Notes: generated by a model not told the origin, from the letters alone. Positions 43,132 through 54,190 are shown, counted from the stretch's first letter. The stretch is DNA of 64,000 bases from Brevundimonas vesicularis (GCF_027105095.1 NZ_CP114278.1:2356001-2420000), one strand, 5' to 3'. Program-made: numbers and translations.

Positions 43132-44532
43132 TTACCGGTTCAGGCTGAGGTGGTTGATCAGGTCGGTGCGGGTGATCAGGCCGACGAACTGCTCTCCGTC
43201 CAGCACGATGGCCACGCGGTCGCGGTCGAAGACAGGGATCAGGGCGTCCAGCGGCTCATTGACCTGAAGCGTGTCCAGATCGCTGGTCATGGCCGAGGAA
43301 ACGGGCTTCGCGAACCGTTCCTTTCGCGTGATCTCGTCGGTGTTCATGATGCGGATCAGGTCGCTTTCGTCCAGAATCCCGACCAGCCGGCCGTCTTCGA
43401 TGATCGGCAGTTGCGATACGTCGGCGCCCTTCATCCGCTTGAAGGCGGTGTCCAGGGTATCGCCCGGCCCGGCGACGACGACATCGCCCTTCTCGTATTT
43501 GCGGTTTATCAGGTCCGACAGGTCGCCGTGCAGCTCGCGCTCGCCCAGGCCCTGATCCGCCAGCCAGGCGTCGTTATAGACCTTGGACAGATATTTGGCC
43601 CCTGTGTCGCAGACGAAGGTCACGCACGTCTTCGCTTCCGTCTGCTCGCGGCACCAGCGCAGGGCCGACGCTATCAGGGTGCCGGACGACGAGCCAGCCA
43701 GGATGCCTTCCTTCAGCAACAGCTCGCGCGCCGTGGCGATCGCCTCCGCGTCGGGGATCGCATAGGCCTTGTCGATCAGGCTCATGTCCGCCGTGTCGGG
43801 CACGAAGTTCTGACCGATTCCCTCGACGGTGTAGCTGCCTTCCGGTCCCGGCACGCCGTCGTTGACGATGCCGGCCAGGGTCGAGCCGACCGGATCGGCC
43901 AGGATGATCTGGGCTTTCGAGCCCACGCTCTTCAGAAACTGCGCCGTGCCGGTGATCGTGCCGCCCGAGCCGATGCCGGCGACGAAGGCGTCGATGTCGC
44001 CGCCCGTCTGCTCCCAGATTTCCGGACCCGTCGTCTTCACATGGGCCTCGGCATTGGCGGCGTTGGCGAACTGGTTGACGTAGAAGCCGCCGGGAATGCC
44101 CTGGGCCAGCCGCTCGGCCATGTCGGTATAATATTCCGGGTGACCATGCGGCACGTCCGAACGCGTCAGACGAACATCGGCGCCCATCGCCCTGAGATGC
44201 TGGATCTTTTCCTTGGACATCTTGTCCGGGATGACCAGAAGCACCTTATACCCCCTGGCCCGACCGACCAGCGTCAACGCCAGGCCGGTGTTGCCCGCCG
44301 TCGCCTCCACAATGGTTCCGCCCTCCTTCAGGAAGCCTTCGCGCTCGGCGGCGTCCAGCATCGAGATGGCGATCCGGTCCTTGATCGAACCGCCGGGGTT
44401 CTGGGACTCCAGCTTCAGCAGCAGGCGGCACGGGCCGGTGTCGATCTTCGTCACCTCCACCATCGGCGTCTTGCCGATCAGATCCAGCGGCGACGAGACG
44501 GTCGCGCTCAGGGCGGGGGCGGTCAGAGACAT
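43132..44532 (-). CDS. cystathionine beta-synthase with CBS pair
   Basis: This 466-residue protein has the catalytic core of the cysteine-synthase/CBS family (LIGKTPMVEV, NPGGSIKDRIA with PLP Lys51, and ATAGNTGLALTLV), plus a regulatory CBS pair at about residues 330-466 ending HLSLNR. The CBS pair distinguishes it from plain cysteine synthase, whose core it shares, and fits cystathionine beta-synthase: serine plus homocysteine. Start 44532 follows GGAG; an ATG 12 bases upstream lacks one. It leads a two-gene operon with the gamma-lyase. Confidence 0.88.
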   Translation of the reverse strand: MSLTAPALSATVSSPLDLIGKTPMVEVTKIDTGPCRLLLKLESQNPGGSIKDRIAISMLDAAEREGFLKEGGTIVEATAGNTGLALTLVGRARGYKVLLVIPDKMSKEKIQHLRAMGADVRLTRSDVPHGHPEYYTDMAERLAQGIPGGFYVNQFANAANAEAHVKTTGPEIWEQTGGDIDAFVAGIGSGGTITGTAQFLKSVGSKAQIILADPVGSTLAGIVNDGVPGPEGSYTVEGIGQNFVPDTADMSLIDKAYAIPDAEAIATARELLLKEGILAGSSSGTLIASALRWCREQTEAKTCVTFVCDTGAKYLSKVYNDAWLADQGLGERELHGDLSDLINRKYEKGDVVVAGPGDTLDTAFKRMKGADVSQLPIIEDGRLVGILDESDLIRIMNTDEITRKERFAKPVSSAMTSDLDTLQVNEPLDALIPVFDRDRVAIVLDGEQFVGLITRTDLINHLSLNR

Positions 44533-44650
44533 CGAAAACTCCATTCGGGGCGGGCGGAAGCTGAAGCCCCGCCTTCACATGGTCAACTCACGCAAGATTT
44601 GACCCCTCAAGATTTACTCAAGGGCGCGGTTCCGCGCTACGAAAGACATA

Positions 44651-46960
44651 ATGACCAAATCATCCAAGAGGCCGCCCGCCGGTCTCCCCGACAAAGACAC
44701 CCTCGTCGCCTTTCTGCGCGAGGCCGGATCGGCCGAGAAGACCGACATCGCGCGCCATTTCGGCCTGAAGGGCGGCGACCGCCGGGCCCTGCGCGAAATG
44801 ATCCGCGAACTGGAAGCCGAAGGGCGACTGGGCAAACGCGGTCGCAAGGGTTTTTCCGAAGCCGGCGCCCTGCCCCCCGTCGGCGTCGCCGATGTGATCG
44901 AACGCGATGGCGACGGCGAACTGTATGTTCGCCTGGTCGAGGCCAGTCCCGACGCCCCGCGCGCCCTTCTGATGCCCGACAAGTCCAAGGCCGCCCCTGG
45001 CCTGGGCGATCGCGTGCTGGTGAAGTTACAGCGCGGCGCCGAGGGTTGGGAAGCCCGGCTGATCAAGAAGCTTGACGTGGGGACCAACCGCGTCCTGGGC
45101 GTCATCCGCAAGTCGGCGCGTGAGACCCGCGTCGAGCCGGTCGACCGCCGGTCCAAGGACGTGCTGCTGGTGCCCCAGGCCCAGTCCGGCGACCTGCGTG
45201 ACGGCGACCTGGTTCTGGCCGCCGTTGAGAAAGGCGACCACCGCTACGGTCCCAAGCGCGGCAAGATCCTGGAGCACATCGGCAAGGAGGATGATCCCCG
45301 CGCCGCCTCCCTGATCGCCATCCATGCCCACGGCGTCCCGACGGGCTTCTCCGAAGCGGTCGAACGCGAGGCCGAGGATCAGGCCCTGCCGACCCTGAAG
45401 GGCCGCGAGGACCTGCGCGAGGTTCCCTTCATCACCATCGACCCCGCCGATGCTCGCGACCACGACGACGCCGTCTATGCGGCGCGCGATGAGGATCCGA
45501 AGAATGAGGGCGGCTGGATCGTCTGGGTCGCCATCGCCGACGTCGCCGCCTACGTCCGCCCCGGCAGCCAGCTGGACCGCGAGGCGCGCGACAAGGGCAA
45601 CTCGACCTATTTTCCCGATCGCGTCGAACCGATGCTGCCGGAAGTGCTGTCAAACGGTCTGTGCAGCCTGAAGGAGGGCGAGAACCGCGCCTGTCTCGCC
45701 GTGCGGATGGTCTTCGACAAGGACGGACGAAAGACCGGTCACCGGTTCGTGCGCGGCCTGATGCGGTCGCACGCCAAGCTCAGCTACGAGCAGGCGCAGG
45801 CCGCCATTGATGGACAACCGGACGACACGACCGGCCCGATCATGGAGGCGATCCTCTATCCGCTGTGGAACGCCTATCACGCCATGCTGAAGGGCCGGCT
45901 GAAGCGCAGCCCGCTGCAGATCGAATCGGCTGACCGCCGCATCCGCATGGCGCCCGATGGCGGCATCGCCTCCATCGAGAAGCGCGCCTCGCTGGAGGCG
46001 CACCGGCTGATCGAAGAGATGATGATCCAGGCCAACGTCTGCGCCGCCGAAACGCTGCAGCAGAAGAAGACGCCGCTGATCTACCGCGTCCACGATACGC
46101 CCAGCCAGGAGAAGATCTTCAACCTGGCCGACTTCCTGTCGACCATCGGCAAGCCCTGGAACAAGGGCGAGCCCGGCACGACCAAGCGGTTCAACAAACT
46201 GCTGGACGAGACGCGCGACACCGAACACGCCGACGTGGTCAACGAGGTGGTCCTGCGCAGCCAGATGCAGGCGATCTACTCCCCCGAGAACATCGGCCAC
46301 TTCGGCCTGAACCTGGATCGCTACGCCCACTTCACCTCGCCGATCCGGCGCTATTCCGACCTGATCGTCCACCGCGGCCTGATCCGGGCGCTGAACCTGG
46401 GCAAGGACGGACTGACCGACCGCGAGATCGCCGAACTGCCGGCCATCGCCGAGGGCGTGACCATGACCGAGCGCCGGTCGATGGCCGCCGAGCGCGACGC
46501 AATGGATCGCTACATCGCCGCCTATCTTGAAGAGCACGTCGGCGCGACCTTCGCCGGGCGGATCACAGGCGTGACGCGATTCGGCCTGTTCATTCGTCTG
46601 GAGGACACGGGCGCGGACGGCTTGGTGCCCGTCTCGACGCTCGGCAGCGAATACTTCACCCACGACGACCGCGCCCACGCCCTGGTCGGCGAACGCACCG
46701 GCAAACGTTTCACCCTGGGCCGGATGGTCGAGGTCAAGCTGCGCGAAGCCACGCCCGTCACGGGCGGCTTGGTGTTCGAAATGCTCAGCGAACCCGAACC
46801 CCGCGATCCCAACGCCCCAGCACCCCGCTATGGCATCCGGGGTCGCGGCGGCGACGGCCCGCCGATGCGCGGCAAGAACCGCCCCGGCGGCCCCAAGCCC
46901 CGCAGCGGCTCCAAGCCGTCCGGCGGCCTGAAGGGCGTGAGGAAGGGCAAGCGGAAGTGA
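44651..46960 (+). CDS. rnr: ribonuclease R
   Basis: The 769-residue protein has an N-terminal winged-helix segment, OB/CSD domains (about 60-220), and an RNB domain with FITIDPADARDHDDAVYA (metal-binding Asp cluster). A S1 domain (GRITGVTRFGLFIRLEDTGADGLV) and a Lys/Arg/Gly-rich C-terminal tail follow. It degrades structured RNA 3' to 5', including rRNA fragments, and in other bacteria acts with trans-translation. Its stop overlaps the next GTG start (GTGA). Confidence 0.96.
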   Translation: MTKSSKRPPAGLPDKDTLVAFLREAGSAEKTDIARHFGLKGGDRRALREMIRELEAEGRLGKRGRKGFSEAGALPPVGVADVIERDGDGELYVRLVEASPDAPRALLMPDKSKAAPGLGDRVLVKLQRGAEGWEARLIKKLDVGTNRVLGVIRKSARETRVEPVDRRSKDVLLVPQAQSGDLRDGDLVLAAVEKGDHRYGPKRGKILEHIGKEDDPRAASLIAIHAHGVPTGFSEAVEREAEDQALPTLKGREDLREVPFITIDPADARDHDDAVYAARDEDPKNEGGWIVWVAIADVAAYVRPGSQLDREARDKGNSTYFPDRVEPMLPEVLSNGLCSLKEGENRACLAVRMVFDKDGRKTGHRFVRGLMRSHAKLSYEQAQAAIDGQPDDTTGPIMEAILYPLWNAYHAMLKGRLKRSPLQIESADRRIRMAPDGGIASIEKRASLEAHRLIEEMMIQANVCAAETLQQKKTPLIYRVHDTPSQEKIFNLADFLSTIGKPWNKGEPGTTKRFNKLLDETRDTEHADVVNEVVLRSQMQAIYSPENIGHFGLNLDRYAHFTSPIRRYSDLIVHRGLIRALNLGKDGLTDREIAELPAIAEGVTMTERRSMAAERDAMDRYIAAYLEEHVGATFAGRITGVTRFGLFIRLEDTGADGLVPVSTLGSEYFTHDDRAHALVGERTGKRFTLGRMVEVKLREATPVTGGLVFEMLSEPEPRDPNAPAPRYGIRGRGGDGPPMRGKNRPGGPKPRSGSKPSGGLKGVRKGKRK

Positions 46961-47658
46961 CACCTTTCGACGCCGCACAGGACCTGGCCGACGCCCCGCG
47001 TGTCGGCGGGGCTCAGCGGCCGAAGGATGCGGCGACGCTGATCCTGACGCGCGGCGGTGATCGGCCCGAGGTGCTGATGGGGCGTCGCGCGCCGGGGCAC
47101 GTGTTCATGGCGTCGAAATGGGTGTTTCCTGGCGGGCGGATCGACCGCAGCGACTTCACCGCCGCCGCGACGGGTGAGTTGTCGGGCGAGGTTGCGCGGC
47201 GACTGGAAGGCGAACTGCCCGCTCGCCGTGCGCGCGCCCTGGCCCTGACGGCGGTGCGCGAGACGTTCGAGGAGACAGGGCTCATTCTGGGGCGGCCGGC
47301 GCCCCCCGCCTCAGTCGCCGGTCCGTGGCGTGAGTATCGCCAGGCGGGCGCCCTGCCCGATCTGTCGATTCTGTCCTATATCGCGCGAGCTATTACGCCG
47401 CCCGGCCGGACCCGCCGGTTCGACGCCCGGTTCTTTATGGCCTCGGCTGAGGCCTTGCTGAGCCCGGAGCCGACCGCAGGGTCGGGCGAACTGGACGAGA
47501 TCGCCTGGCTGCCGCTCGACGAGGCGCGCGCGCTGGACCTGCCGGCCATCACCCGTTTCGTGCTGGGTGAACTGGCCGAGCGTTTGGAACACCCGAACCG
47601 CCCCCTGCCCTTCGTGCGGATGGTGCGGGGTCGGCACACGGTCGAACACAGGGACTGA
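46957..47658 (+). CDS. Nudix hydrolase (NUDT-type, long insertion)
   Basis: The 233-residue protein starts with GTG overlapping the rnr stop. It has PKDAATLILTR at the N terminus, WVFPGGRIDRSDF and then, after a 45-residue insertion, ALTAVRETFEETGLIL, the helical half of the Nudix box with RETFEETGL intact. The insertion resembles the NUDT7/NUDT8/NUDT19-like CoA-hydrolase-type proteins, but the substrate is unknown. It is second in an rnr-Nudix-DUF5990 operon. Confidence 0.82.
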   Translation: MTPFDAAQDLADAPRVGGAQRPKDAATLILTRGGDRPEVLMGRRAPGHVFMASKWVFPGGRIDRSDFTAAATGELSGEVARRLEGELPARRARALALTAVRETFEETGLILGRPAPPASVAGPWREYRQAGALPDLSILSYIARAITPPGRTRRFDARFFMASAEALLSPEPTAGSGELDEIAWLPLDEARALDLPAITRFVLGELAERLEHPNRPLPFVRMVRGRHTVEHRD

Positions 47659-47659
47659 C

Positions 47660-48073
47660 ATGGCCGGAACGGGGATCACCCTGCGCCTGACGATCGCCAA
47701 TCCGGTCGCGGGCGTCGCCTACAGCCTGCAGGACAAGGCGAACATGCCGGTCGAGCCGCGCATCGCCGCCGACGGCCCGATCAGCTTCGACGCGCCCGTC
47801 ACCCTGTCCGAGGATGGCCGCCTGACCGGCCCCTTCGTGCGGCGCGAGGGCGCAACGCGGCGGTTCGTCTATATCGCGATCGGCACGTCGGCAGGCCAGC
47901 ACGCCAGCGAATGGAGCCGACGCGCCAAGATCGACGTCCACGACATTCCCGCCGATCTGCTGGCCCAGGCACGCCAAGGCGAGGTGCTGGAAGTCGTCCT
48001 GCCCGGCCGCGCCAAGGACGGCGGTCCCGCCTGCGCCACCGTGCGACCGATCCGGACCTGGCGCGCAGTCTGA
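47660..48073 (+). CDS. DUF5990 family protein
   Basis: The 137-residue protein begins MAGTGITLRLTIANPVAGVAYSLQ, one base after the preceding stop. It contains the DUF5990 features GPISFDAPVTLSEDGRLTGPFV and AGQHASEWSRRAKIDV. The family is a beta-rich cytoplasmic protein of unknown role. It is the last gene of the rnr operon and ends two bases before the convergent gene on the minus strand. Confidence 0.83.
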   Translation: MAGTGITLRLTIANPVAGVAYSLQDKANMPVEPRIAADGPISFDAPVTLSEDGRLTGPFVRREGATRRFVYIAIGTSAGQHASEWSRRAKIDVHDIPADLLAQARQGEVLEVVLPGRAKDGGPACATVRPIRTWRAV

Positions 48074-48075
48074 CC

Positions 48076-48642
48076 CTAGTCGGCCATCGGCTTGGTCAGG
48101 TCGAACTCGACGCGGAAATGCCGGTTGGGACGACGCAGTTCGTAGGCGAACACTCGGTCGGGATAAACCTCCATCGCCCAGACATTGGTGGTCGAGACGG
48201 CCGCGTCGTTTTCGTTGAACAGGGCGATCGATTCGGCGTCGACCGGGAACTCCTGATGCTCGGCCGTGCCGGCGTTGACCGTATCGCCGCCATACCAATG
48301 CAGCACGTCGGTCGTGCCGTCCGCGTGTCGGTGATCGTGCTTCAGCCGAAGGCCCGTGTCGGTCTTGGTCACGATCCAGGTCCGCGAACGATCCGACCCC
48401 ACGGCGAAGGGAATGCGCACCTCGCCCGGCGAACAGTCGCGGACATGCATGACCAGACGCTCGCGGGCGAACCTGGCGTCGGCGGCGTCGGTGGTGACGA
48501 CCTGGCCTTCGAATCGTTGGCCACACAGGGCGTTCAGCCGCGCAAGGAAATCGTCCTGGGACTGAGCCGGATCGGCCGTAGCGACGCCGACGCACGACAC
48601 GGACATCAGGGCCGCGACGGCCAGCAGGGATGCGATTTTCAT
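48076..48642 (-). CDS. secreted conserved hypothetical protein
   Basis: This 188-residue protein has a signal peptide (about residues 1-23). A lipoprotein reading of the Cys in SVSC is less likely. The conserved region starts DDFLARLNALCGQRFEGQVV, and continues with LVMHVRDC, GLRLKHDHRHADGTTD, WYGGDTVNAGTAEHQEFP and NVWAMEVYPDRVFAYELRRP. Two conserved cysteines could form a disulfide, and the HDHRH segment looks like a metal site. I recognise the general pattern from other Proteobacteria but know no function. Confidence 0.75.
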   Translation of the reverse strand: MKIASLLAVAALMSVSCVGVATADPAQSQDDFLARLNALCGQRFEGQVVTTDAADARFARERLVMHVRDCSPGEVRIPFAVGSDRSRTWIVTKTDTGLRLKHDHRHADGTTDVLHWYGGDTVNAGTAEHQEFPVDAESIALFNENDAAVSTTNVWAMEVYPDRVFAYELRRPNRHFRVEFDLTKPMAD

Positions 48643-48692
48643 GCGGTCAGACTATATGTGCGTTCCGCCTCATCAACGTGGCATCGCGCCCG

Positions 48693-48720
48693 TTGACTTT
48701 GGGGCGATCCTGAGTATGTT
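48693..48720 (+). promoter_or_regulatory. promoter candidate of rpmG
   Basis: TTGACT (48693-48698) and TATGTT (48715-48720) are separated by 16 bases. It lies 48 bases before the rpmG ATG. Confidence 0.45.
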
Positions 48721-48768
48721 CCGCGCCTCTTATTTTAAGCGGCTTTCGCCGTCGCAGAGGTAATTCCG

Positions 48769-48936
48769 ATGGCCAAACCGGCTTCCATCAAGATCCGCCT
48801 GAACTCCACGGCCGACACCGGCTTCTTCTATGTCACCAAGAAGAACGCCCGCACCATGACCGAGAAGATGGTCGTCAAGAAGTACGACCCCGTCGTGCGC
48901 AAGCACGTCGAGTTCAAGGAAGGCAAGATCAAGTAA
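48769..48936 (+). CDS. rpmG: 50S ribosomal protein L33
   Basis: The 55-residue protein reads [20 protein letters not shown] and ends [19 protein letters not shown], a typical zinc-free L33 lacking the CxxC pairs. It binds 23S rRNA near the E site. It was absent from the supplied frame list because of its length. AGAGG precedes the ATG and a strong terminator follows. Confidence 0.97.
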   Translation: MAKPASIKIRLNSTADTGFFYVTKKNARTMTEKMVVKKYDPVVRKHVEFKEGKIK

Positions 48937-48956
48937 GTTCTTGACCGGCTGAGAAT

Positions 48957-48993
48957 TGAAAACGCCCGGCTGATCTCCAGCCGGGCGTTTTTC
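48957..48993 (+). terminator. bidirectional rho-independent terminator (rpmG and pleD)
   Basis: AACGCCCGGCTG (48961-48972) and CAGCCGGGCGTT (48978-48989) form a perfect 12-bp stem with a 5-base loop, followed by TTTT. An A-run on the other side lets it serve pleD too. Confidence 0.92.
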
Positions 48994-49010
48994 GTTGTCT
49001 CGAAGCGGGC

Positions 49011-50368
<1,358 letters not shown>

Positions 50369-50372
<4 letters not shown>

Positions 50373-50734
50373 CCGAGGTGCTGCCGGATGGTTTCGAGAA
50401 AATGCATGACCGAGATCGGCTTGGAGATATAGGCCTCGCAACCGCCCTGACGGATCCGCTCCTCATCGCCCTTCATGGCGAAGGCGGTGACGGCGATGAC
50501 GGGGATGTGGTTCAACTCCTCGTCGTCCTTCAGCCATTTGGTGACCTCCAGGCCTGAGATTTCCGGCAACTGGATATCCATCAGGATCAGGTCGGGATGG
50601 TGGGCGCGCGCCAAGGCGAGCGCCTGCAAACCCTCGCGGGTCTGCAGGGTCTCATAGCCCTGGGAATCGAGCAGATCATGAAAAAGCTTCATGTTCAGCT
50701 CGTTATCCTCGACGATGAGGACTTTCTTGGACAT
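50369..50734 (-). CDS. divK: DivK, single-domain response regulator
   Basis: The 121-residue receiver protein starts [20 protein letters not shown]. It has Asp53 in [16 protein letters not shown], Thr82 region [12 protein letters not shown] and Lys104 in YISKPISV. It is very close to Caulobacter DivK, which shuttles phosphate between PleC and DivJ and down-regulates CtrA through DivL and CckA. The start at 50734 matches the family; another ATG is three bases upstream. The upstream gap shared with dinB contains two CtrA-like motifs. Confidence 0.96.
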
Positions 50735-50801
50735 CATCACCTGACCTGCGCGCCCCTCGAACGCGGGACGCCTCGTTGGTCGCATTCGTAGGCGCCCAGT
50801 C

Positions 50802-50838
50802 TTAAGTTGGGGTGAAGCCAACCTTACGGAGACCTTAA
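50802..50838. promoter_or_regulatory. two CtrA-like motifs between divK and dinB
   Basis: On the + strand TTAA-N7-TGAA (50802-50816) and TTAC-N7-TTAA (50824-50838) each fit TTAA-N7-TTAA with one mismatch. They fill the 106-base divergent gap, the second one directly before the dinB GTG. CtrA regulation of divK is known in Caulobacter. Confidence 0.45.
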
Positions 50839-50840
50839 GC

Positions 50841-52109
50841 GTGGCCATCAAGGCCATCTGTCGCGACTGCCTTTGGACCGGCGAAGATCCCGCCGGGCCG
50901 CGCGAGAACCGCTGTCCGGCGTGCGGATCGCGGCGCGTGGTCGCAGACCCCGAACTGGACCAGTTGTCGATCGCGCACATGGACTGCGACGCCTTCTACG
51001 CCTCGGTGGAGAAGCGCGACCGGCCAGAGTTGCGCGACAAGCCGGTGATCGTCGGCGGTGGAAAGCGCGGCGTGGTCTCCACTGCCTGCTACGTCGCGCG
51101 CCAATATGGCGTCGGCTCCGCGATGCCCATGTTCAAGGCGCTGAAGGCCTGTCCCGAGGCCGTTGTGATCAGGCCGGACTTCACCAAATACGTCTTCGAA
51201 TCGCAGCGCATTCTGGGGGCGTTGGGGCAGCTGACGCCTTTGATCCAGCCGTTGTCGCTGGATGAGGCCTGGGTTGATCTGTCGGGCACAGAGCGGCTGA
51301 ACGGCGGCCCGCCGGCGCTGCAGCTGATCCGCTTTCAGAAACAGATTGAGGAGGAAACCGGCCTGACCGTCTCCATCGGCCTGGCCCCCAACCGCTTCCT
51401 GGCCAAGATGGCGTCGGAGATGGACAAGCCGCGCGGCTTCTCCGTCGTCGGCTCCGCCAACGCCCAGGCCCTGCTGGCGCCGCGCCCAATCACCGCCCTG
51501 CCCGGCGTCGGGCCAGTGTTTGGCAAGGCGTTGCGCAGCGACGGCTATTCGACCATCGGCGATCTGGCGCGGGCCGACGTGCGCGACCTGGTCAAACGCT
51601 ATGGCGAATCCGGTCTGCGCCTGCACGATCTGGCCCACGCCCGCGACGCCCGCGCCGTGAACCCCGAGCGTGATCGCAAGGGGATGAGCGCCGAGACGAC
51701 CTTCAACGAAGACCTGACCTCGGCCGAGGCGCTGGAGGCCGAGCTGTGGCCCCTGTGCGAGAAACTGGCGTCCAAGGCCCGGCGCGACGGCGTCGCCAGC
51801 CGGGTGCTGGTGCTGAAGCTACGGCGCACCGACTTCAAGATCGTGACCCGACGCGTCACCCTGCCCGACCCGGTGCAGACCGCCCGCGCCTTGTTCGCCG
51901 CGGGGCGCGATCTGCTAAAGCCCGAGCTGGGCCGGCCCTATCGCCTGATCGGCATCGGCATGGCGGACGTGCAGGACGCCGAGGACGCGCCCGCCGGCCT
52001 GTTCCAGACCACCGAAACGCGCGCCTTGAAAACCGAACGCGCCATCGATTTGCTGCGCGAGAAGTTCGGCAAGGACGCGGTGGTGGCGGGCCGTGCGTTG
52101 AAGCCGTAG
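50841..52109 (+). CDS. dinB: DNA polymerase IV (Y family) with N-terminal zinc ribbon
   Basis: This 422-residue polymerase starts with GTG. An N-terminal extension carries CRDC (Cys7, Cys10) and CPAC (Cys25, Cys28), a probable zinc ribbon absent from E. coli DinB. The palm then begins [14 protein letters not shown] with catalytic Asp48 and Asp50, and [10 protein letters not shown] supplies the second metal cluster. The [15 protein letters not shown] helix-hairpin-helix and a C-terminal little-finger domain follow. The protein does error-prone translesion synthesis. It is divergent from divK and leads pncB and a deacetylase gene. Confidence 0.93.
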   Translation: MAIKAICRDCLWTGEDPAGPRENRCPACGSRRVVADPELDQLSIAHMDCDAFYASVEKRDRPELRDKPVIVGGGKRGVVSTACYVARQYGVGSAMPMFKALKACPEAVVIRPDFTKYVFESQRILGALGQLTPLIQPLSLDEAWVDLSGTERLNGGPPALQLIRFQKQIEEETGLTVSIGLAPNRFLAKMASEMDKPRGFSVVGSANAQALLAPRPITALPGVGPVFGKALRSDGYSTIGDLARADVRDLVKRYGESGLRLHDLAHARDARAVNPERDRKGMSAETTFNEDLTSAEALEAELWPLCEKLASKARRDGVASRVLVLKLRRTDFKIVTRRVTLPDPVQTARALFAAGRDLLKPELGRPYRLIGIGMADVQDAEDAPAGLFQTTETRALKTERAIDLLREKFGKDAVVAGRALKP

Positions 52110-52117
52110 GACAGGGC

Positions 52118-53413
52118 ATGGATCTCGCTAAACGCGCCTATGACCACGGCTTTCGCCTGGACCCGATCGTCCGCAGCCTGCTGGACACGGACTTCTACAA
52201 GCTGCTGATGCTGCAGATGATCTGGCGCGAGCATCGCGACGTGCCGGTCGTCTTCCAGGTCATCAACCGCACCAAGACCGTGCGTCTGGCCGACGAGATC
52301 GATATCGACGCCCTGCGCGAGCAGCTGGATCATGCTCGCACCTTACGTTTCACCAACAAGGAACTGGTCTGGCTGGCGGGCAACAGCTTTTATGGCGTGA
52401 AGCAGATCTTCTCGCCCGACTTCATCGCCTGGCTGACCGATTATCGCCTGCCGGACTACGACCTTTCGGTTCAGGATGGGCAGTATGTGCTGACCTTTTC
52501 GGGCGGCTGGGCCGAGGTGACGCTGTGGGAGATCCCGGCGCTGGCGATCCTGAACGAGCTGCGCTGCCGGGTCGGGATGCGGCGGCTGGGCCGGTTTGAG
52601 CTGGACATCCTGTATTCGCGCGCCAAGACGCGGCTGTGGTCCAAGGTCGAGCAGCTTCGCGCTCTGCCCGACCTCGCCCTGTCAGACTTCGGCACGCGGC
52701 GGCGCCACGGCTTCCTGTGGCAACGCTGGTGCATTCAGGCCTTGAAGGAGGGGCTGGGCAAATCCTTCATCGGCACGTCCAACGTCCTGCACGCCATGGA
52801 GAACGACCTGGAAGCCATCGGCACCAATGGCCACGAACTGCCGATGGTTCTGGCGGCCCTGGCACCCGACGACGCCGCGCTGGCCCAGGTGCCGTATGCG
52901 GTGCTGGACGAATGGCGCAGGCATTATGCGGGCAATCTGTTGATCGTCCTGCCTGACGCCTTCGGCACCGAGGCGTTTCTGGACCAGGCGCCTGATTGGG
53001 TGGCGGACTGGACTGGGTTCCGTCCCGACTCGGCCCCGCCCATTCCGGCCGGCGACCGCCTGATCGACTGGTGGCGCGCGCATGGGCGAGACCCAAAGGA
53101 GAAGCTGCTGATCTTCTCGGACGGGATGGACATCGACGCGATCGAGGCGACCCACGCCCATTTCCACGGTCGCGCGCGTCTCAGCTTCGGCTGGGGGACC
53201 AATCTGACCAATGATTTTCGCGACTGTTCGCCCGCTTTCGCGCCCGAACTGGAGCCGATCTCCTTGGTCTGCAAGGTGGTCGAGGCCGGTGGTCGCCCCG
53301 CCGTCAAACTGTCGGACAATCCCGCGAAAGCGGTCGGCGATCCCGGCGAGATCGAACGCTATCGCCGTGTCTTCGGCGTGCGCGGCCTCACGGCCCAGCC
53401 CGTCACGGTTTGA
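52118..53413 (+). CDS. pncB: nicotinate phosphoribosyltransferase
   Basis: The 431-residue protein begins [33 protein letters not shown] and has [16 protein letters not shown], including the histidine phosphorylated in this family, and [22 protein letters not shown] and [12 protein letters not shown], the phosphoribosyl-binding parts. It makes nicotinate mononucleotide from nicotinate and PRPP in NAD salvage. It follows dinB by eight bases. Confidence 0.95.
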   Translation: MDLAKRAYDHGFRLDPIVRSLLDTDFYKLLMLQMIWREHRDVPVVFQVINRTKTVRLADEIDIDALREQLDHARTLRFTNKELVWLAGNSFYGVKQIFSPDFIAWLTDYRLPDYDLSVQDGQYVLTFSGGWAEVTLWEIPALAILNELRCRVGMRRLGRFELDILYSRAKTRLWSKVEQLRALPDLALSDFGTRRRHGFLWQRWCIQALKEGLGKSFIGTSNVLHAMENDLEAIGTNGHELPMVLAALAPDDAALAQVPYAVLDEWRRHYAGNLLIVLPDAFGTEAFLDQAPDWVADWTGFRPDSAPPIPAGDRLIDWWRAHGRDPKEKLLIFSDGMDIDAIEATHAHFHGRARLSFGWGTNLTNDFRDCSPAFAPELEPISLVCKVVEAGGRPAVKLSDNPAKAVGDPGEIERYRRVFGVRGLTAQPVTV

Positions 53414-53449
53414 AACCCGGCCTTAAGCCCGTCGTGCGACAAGGCGGGC

Positions 53450-54190
53450 ATGAGCGCCTTTCTCGACAAGATGCGTCGCCGCGCCGGCCGCTATCTCGAT
53501 GTCCGTCCTGCCGACGTGCGGCCTGCGCGCGGCGTCCTCAGCCTGTCGTTCGACGACATCCCGGCATCGGCCTGGACCGAGGCCGGACCAATCCTGGCTC
53601 ATCACGGAGTCAGGGCGACCTACTATGTCTGCGGCGGACTATCGGGCGGTCGCAATCTGGACCTGCCCCAGTTTGAGGTGGAGCATCTGCAAGCCCTGCA
53701 TAAGGCCGGACACGAAGTCGGTTGCCACACCTATGAGCATGTCTCGACCCTGACCCTGTCGCCGGCCGAGCTGGACGCCAGCCTTGCTCGCAACGCCACT
53801 TGGGTGGCCGAGCGGCTGGATGGGTACGAAATGCAGACCTTCGCCTATCCCTTCGGCGATTGCGCCCTCGGATCGAAAGCCGTGATCGACAAACGCTTCC
53901 TGTGCGGGCGCGGGGTCCGCGACGGGATCAACGCCGGCCGTTCGGATCGCAACCTGCTGCAGGCCATCGGCCTGGAGAGCCGTCGGCTGCCCGGCTACGA
54001 CCTGGAGGCGCTGGTGGACGAAACGGCTTCATCCAGAGGCTGGCTGATCGCCTACGGCCACGACGTCAGCGACGCGCCGACGCCGTATGGTTGCCGTCCG
54101 GAGGATATCGATCGGTTGATCCGACTGGCGAAGGCGGCCGACCTGGACATTCAGCCGGTCGCGGCGGCGTGGCGGATGGCGACAGCCTGA
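53450..54190 (+). CDS. polysaccharide deacetylase family protein
   Basis: The 246-residue NodB-type protein has SLSFDDIPASA (catalytic Asp pair) and HEVGCHTYEHVSTL (metal-binding His), followed by FAYPFGDCALGSKAVID. No signal peptide is evident, so it may work on a cytoplasmic or membrane-linked sugar intermediate. Substrate is unknown. It follows pncB by 36 bases and converges on the next gene. Confidence 0.85.
   Translation: MSAFLDKMRRRAGRYLDVRPADVRPARGVLSLSFDDIPASAWTEAGPILAHHGVRATYYVCGGLSGGRNLDLPQFEVEHLQALHKAGHEVGCHTYEHVSTLTLSPAELDASLARNATWVAERLDGYEMQTFAYPFGDCALGSKAVIDKRFLCGRGVRDGINAGRSDRNLLQAIGLESRRLPGYDLEALVDETASSRGWLIAYGHDVSDAPTPYGCRPEDIDRLIRLAKAADLDIQPVAAAWRMATA

Noticed and set aside
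43054..45075. A 673-codon + strand frame across CBS and rnr
   Set aside because: It is the antisense of the CBS gene joined to an out-of-phase rnr start. It has no domain and no ribosome-binding site.
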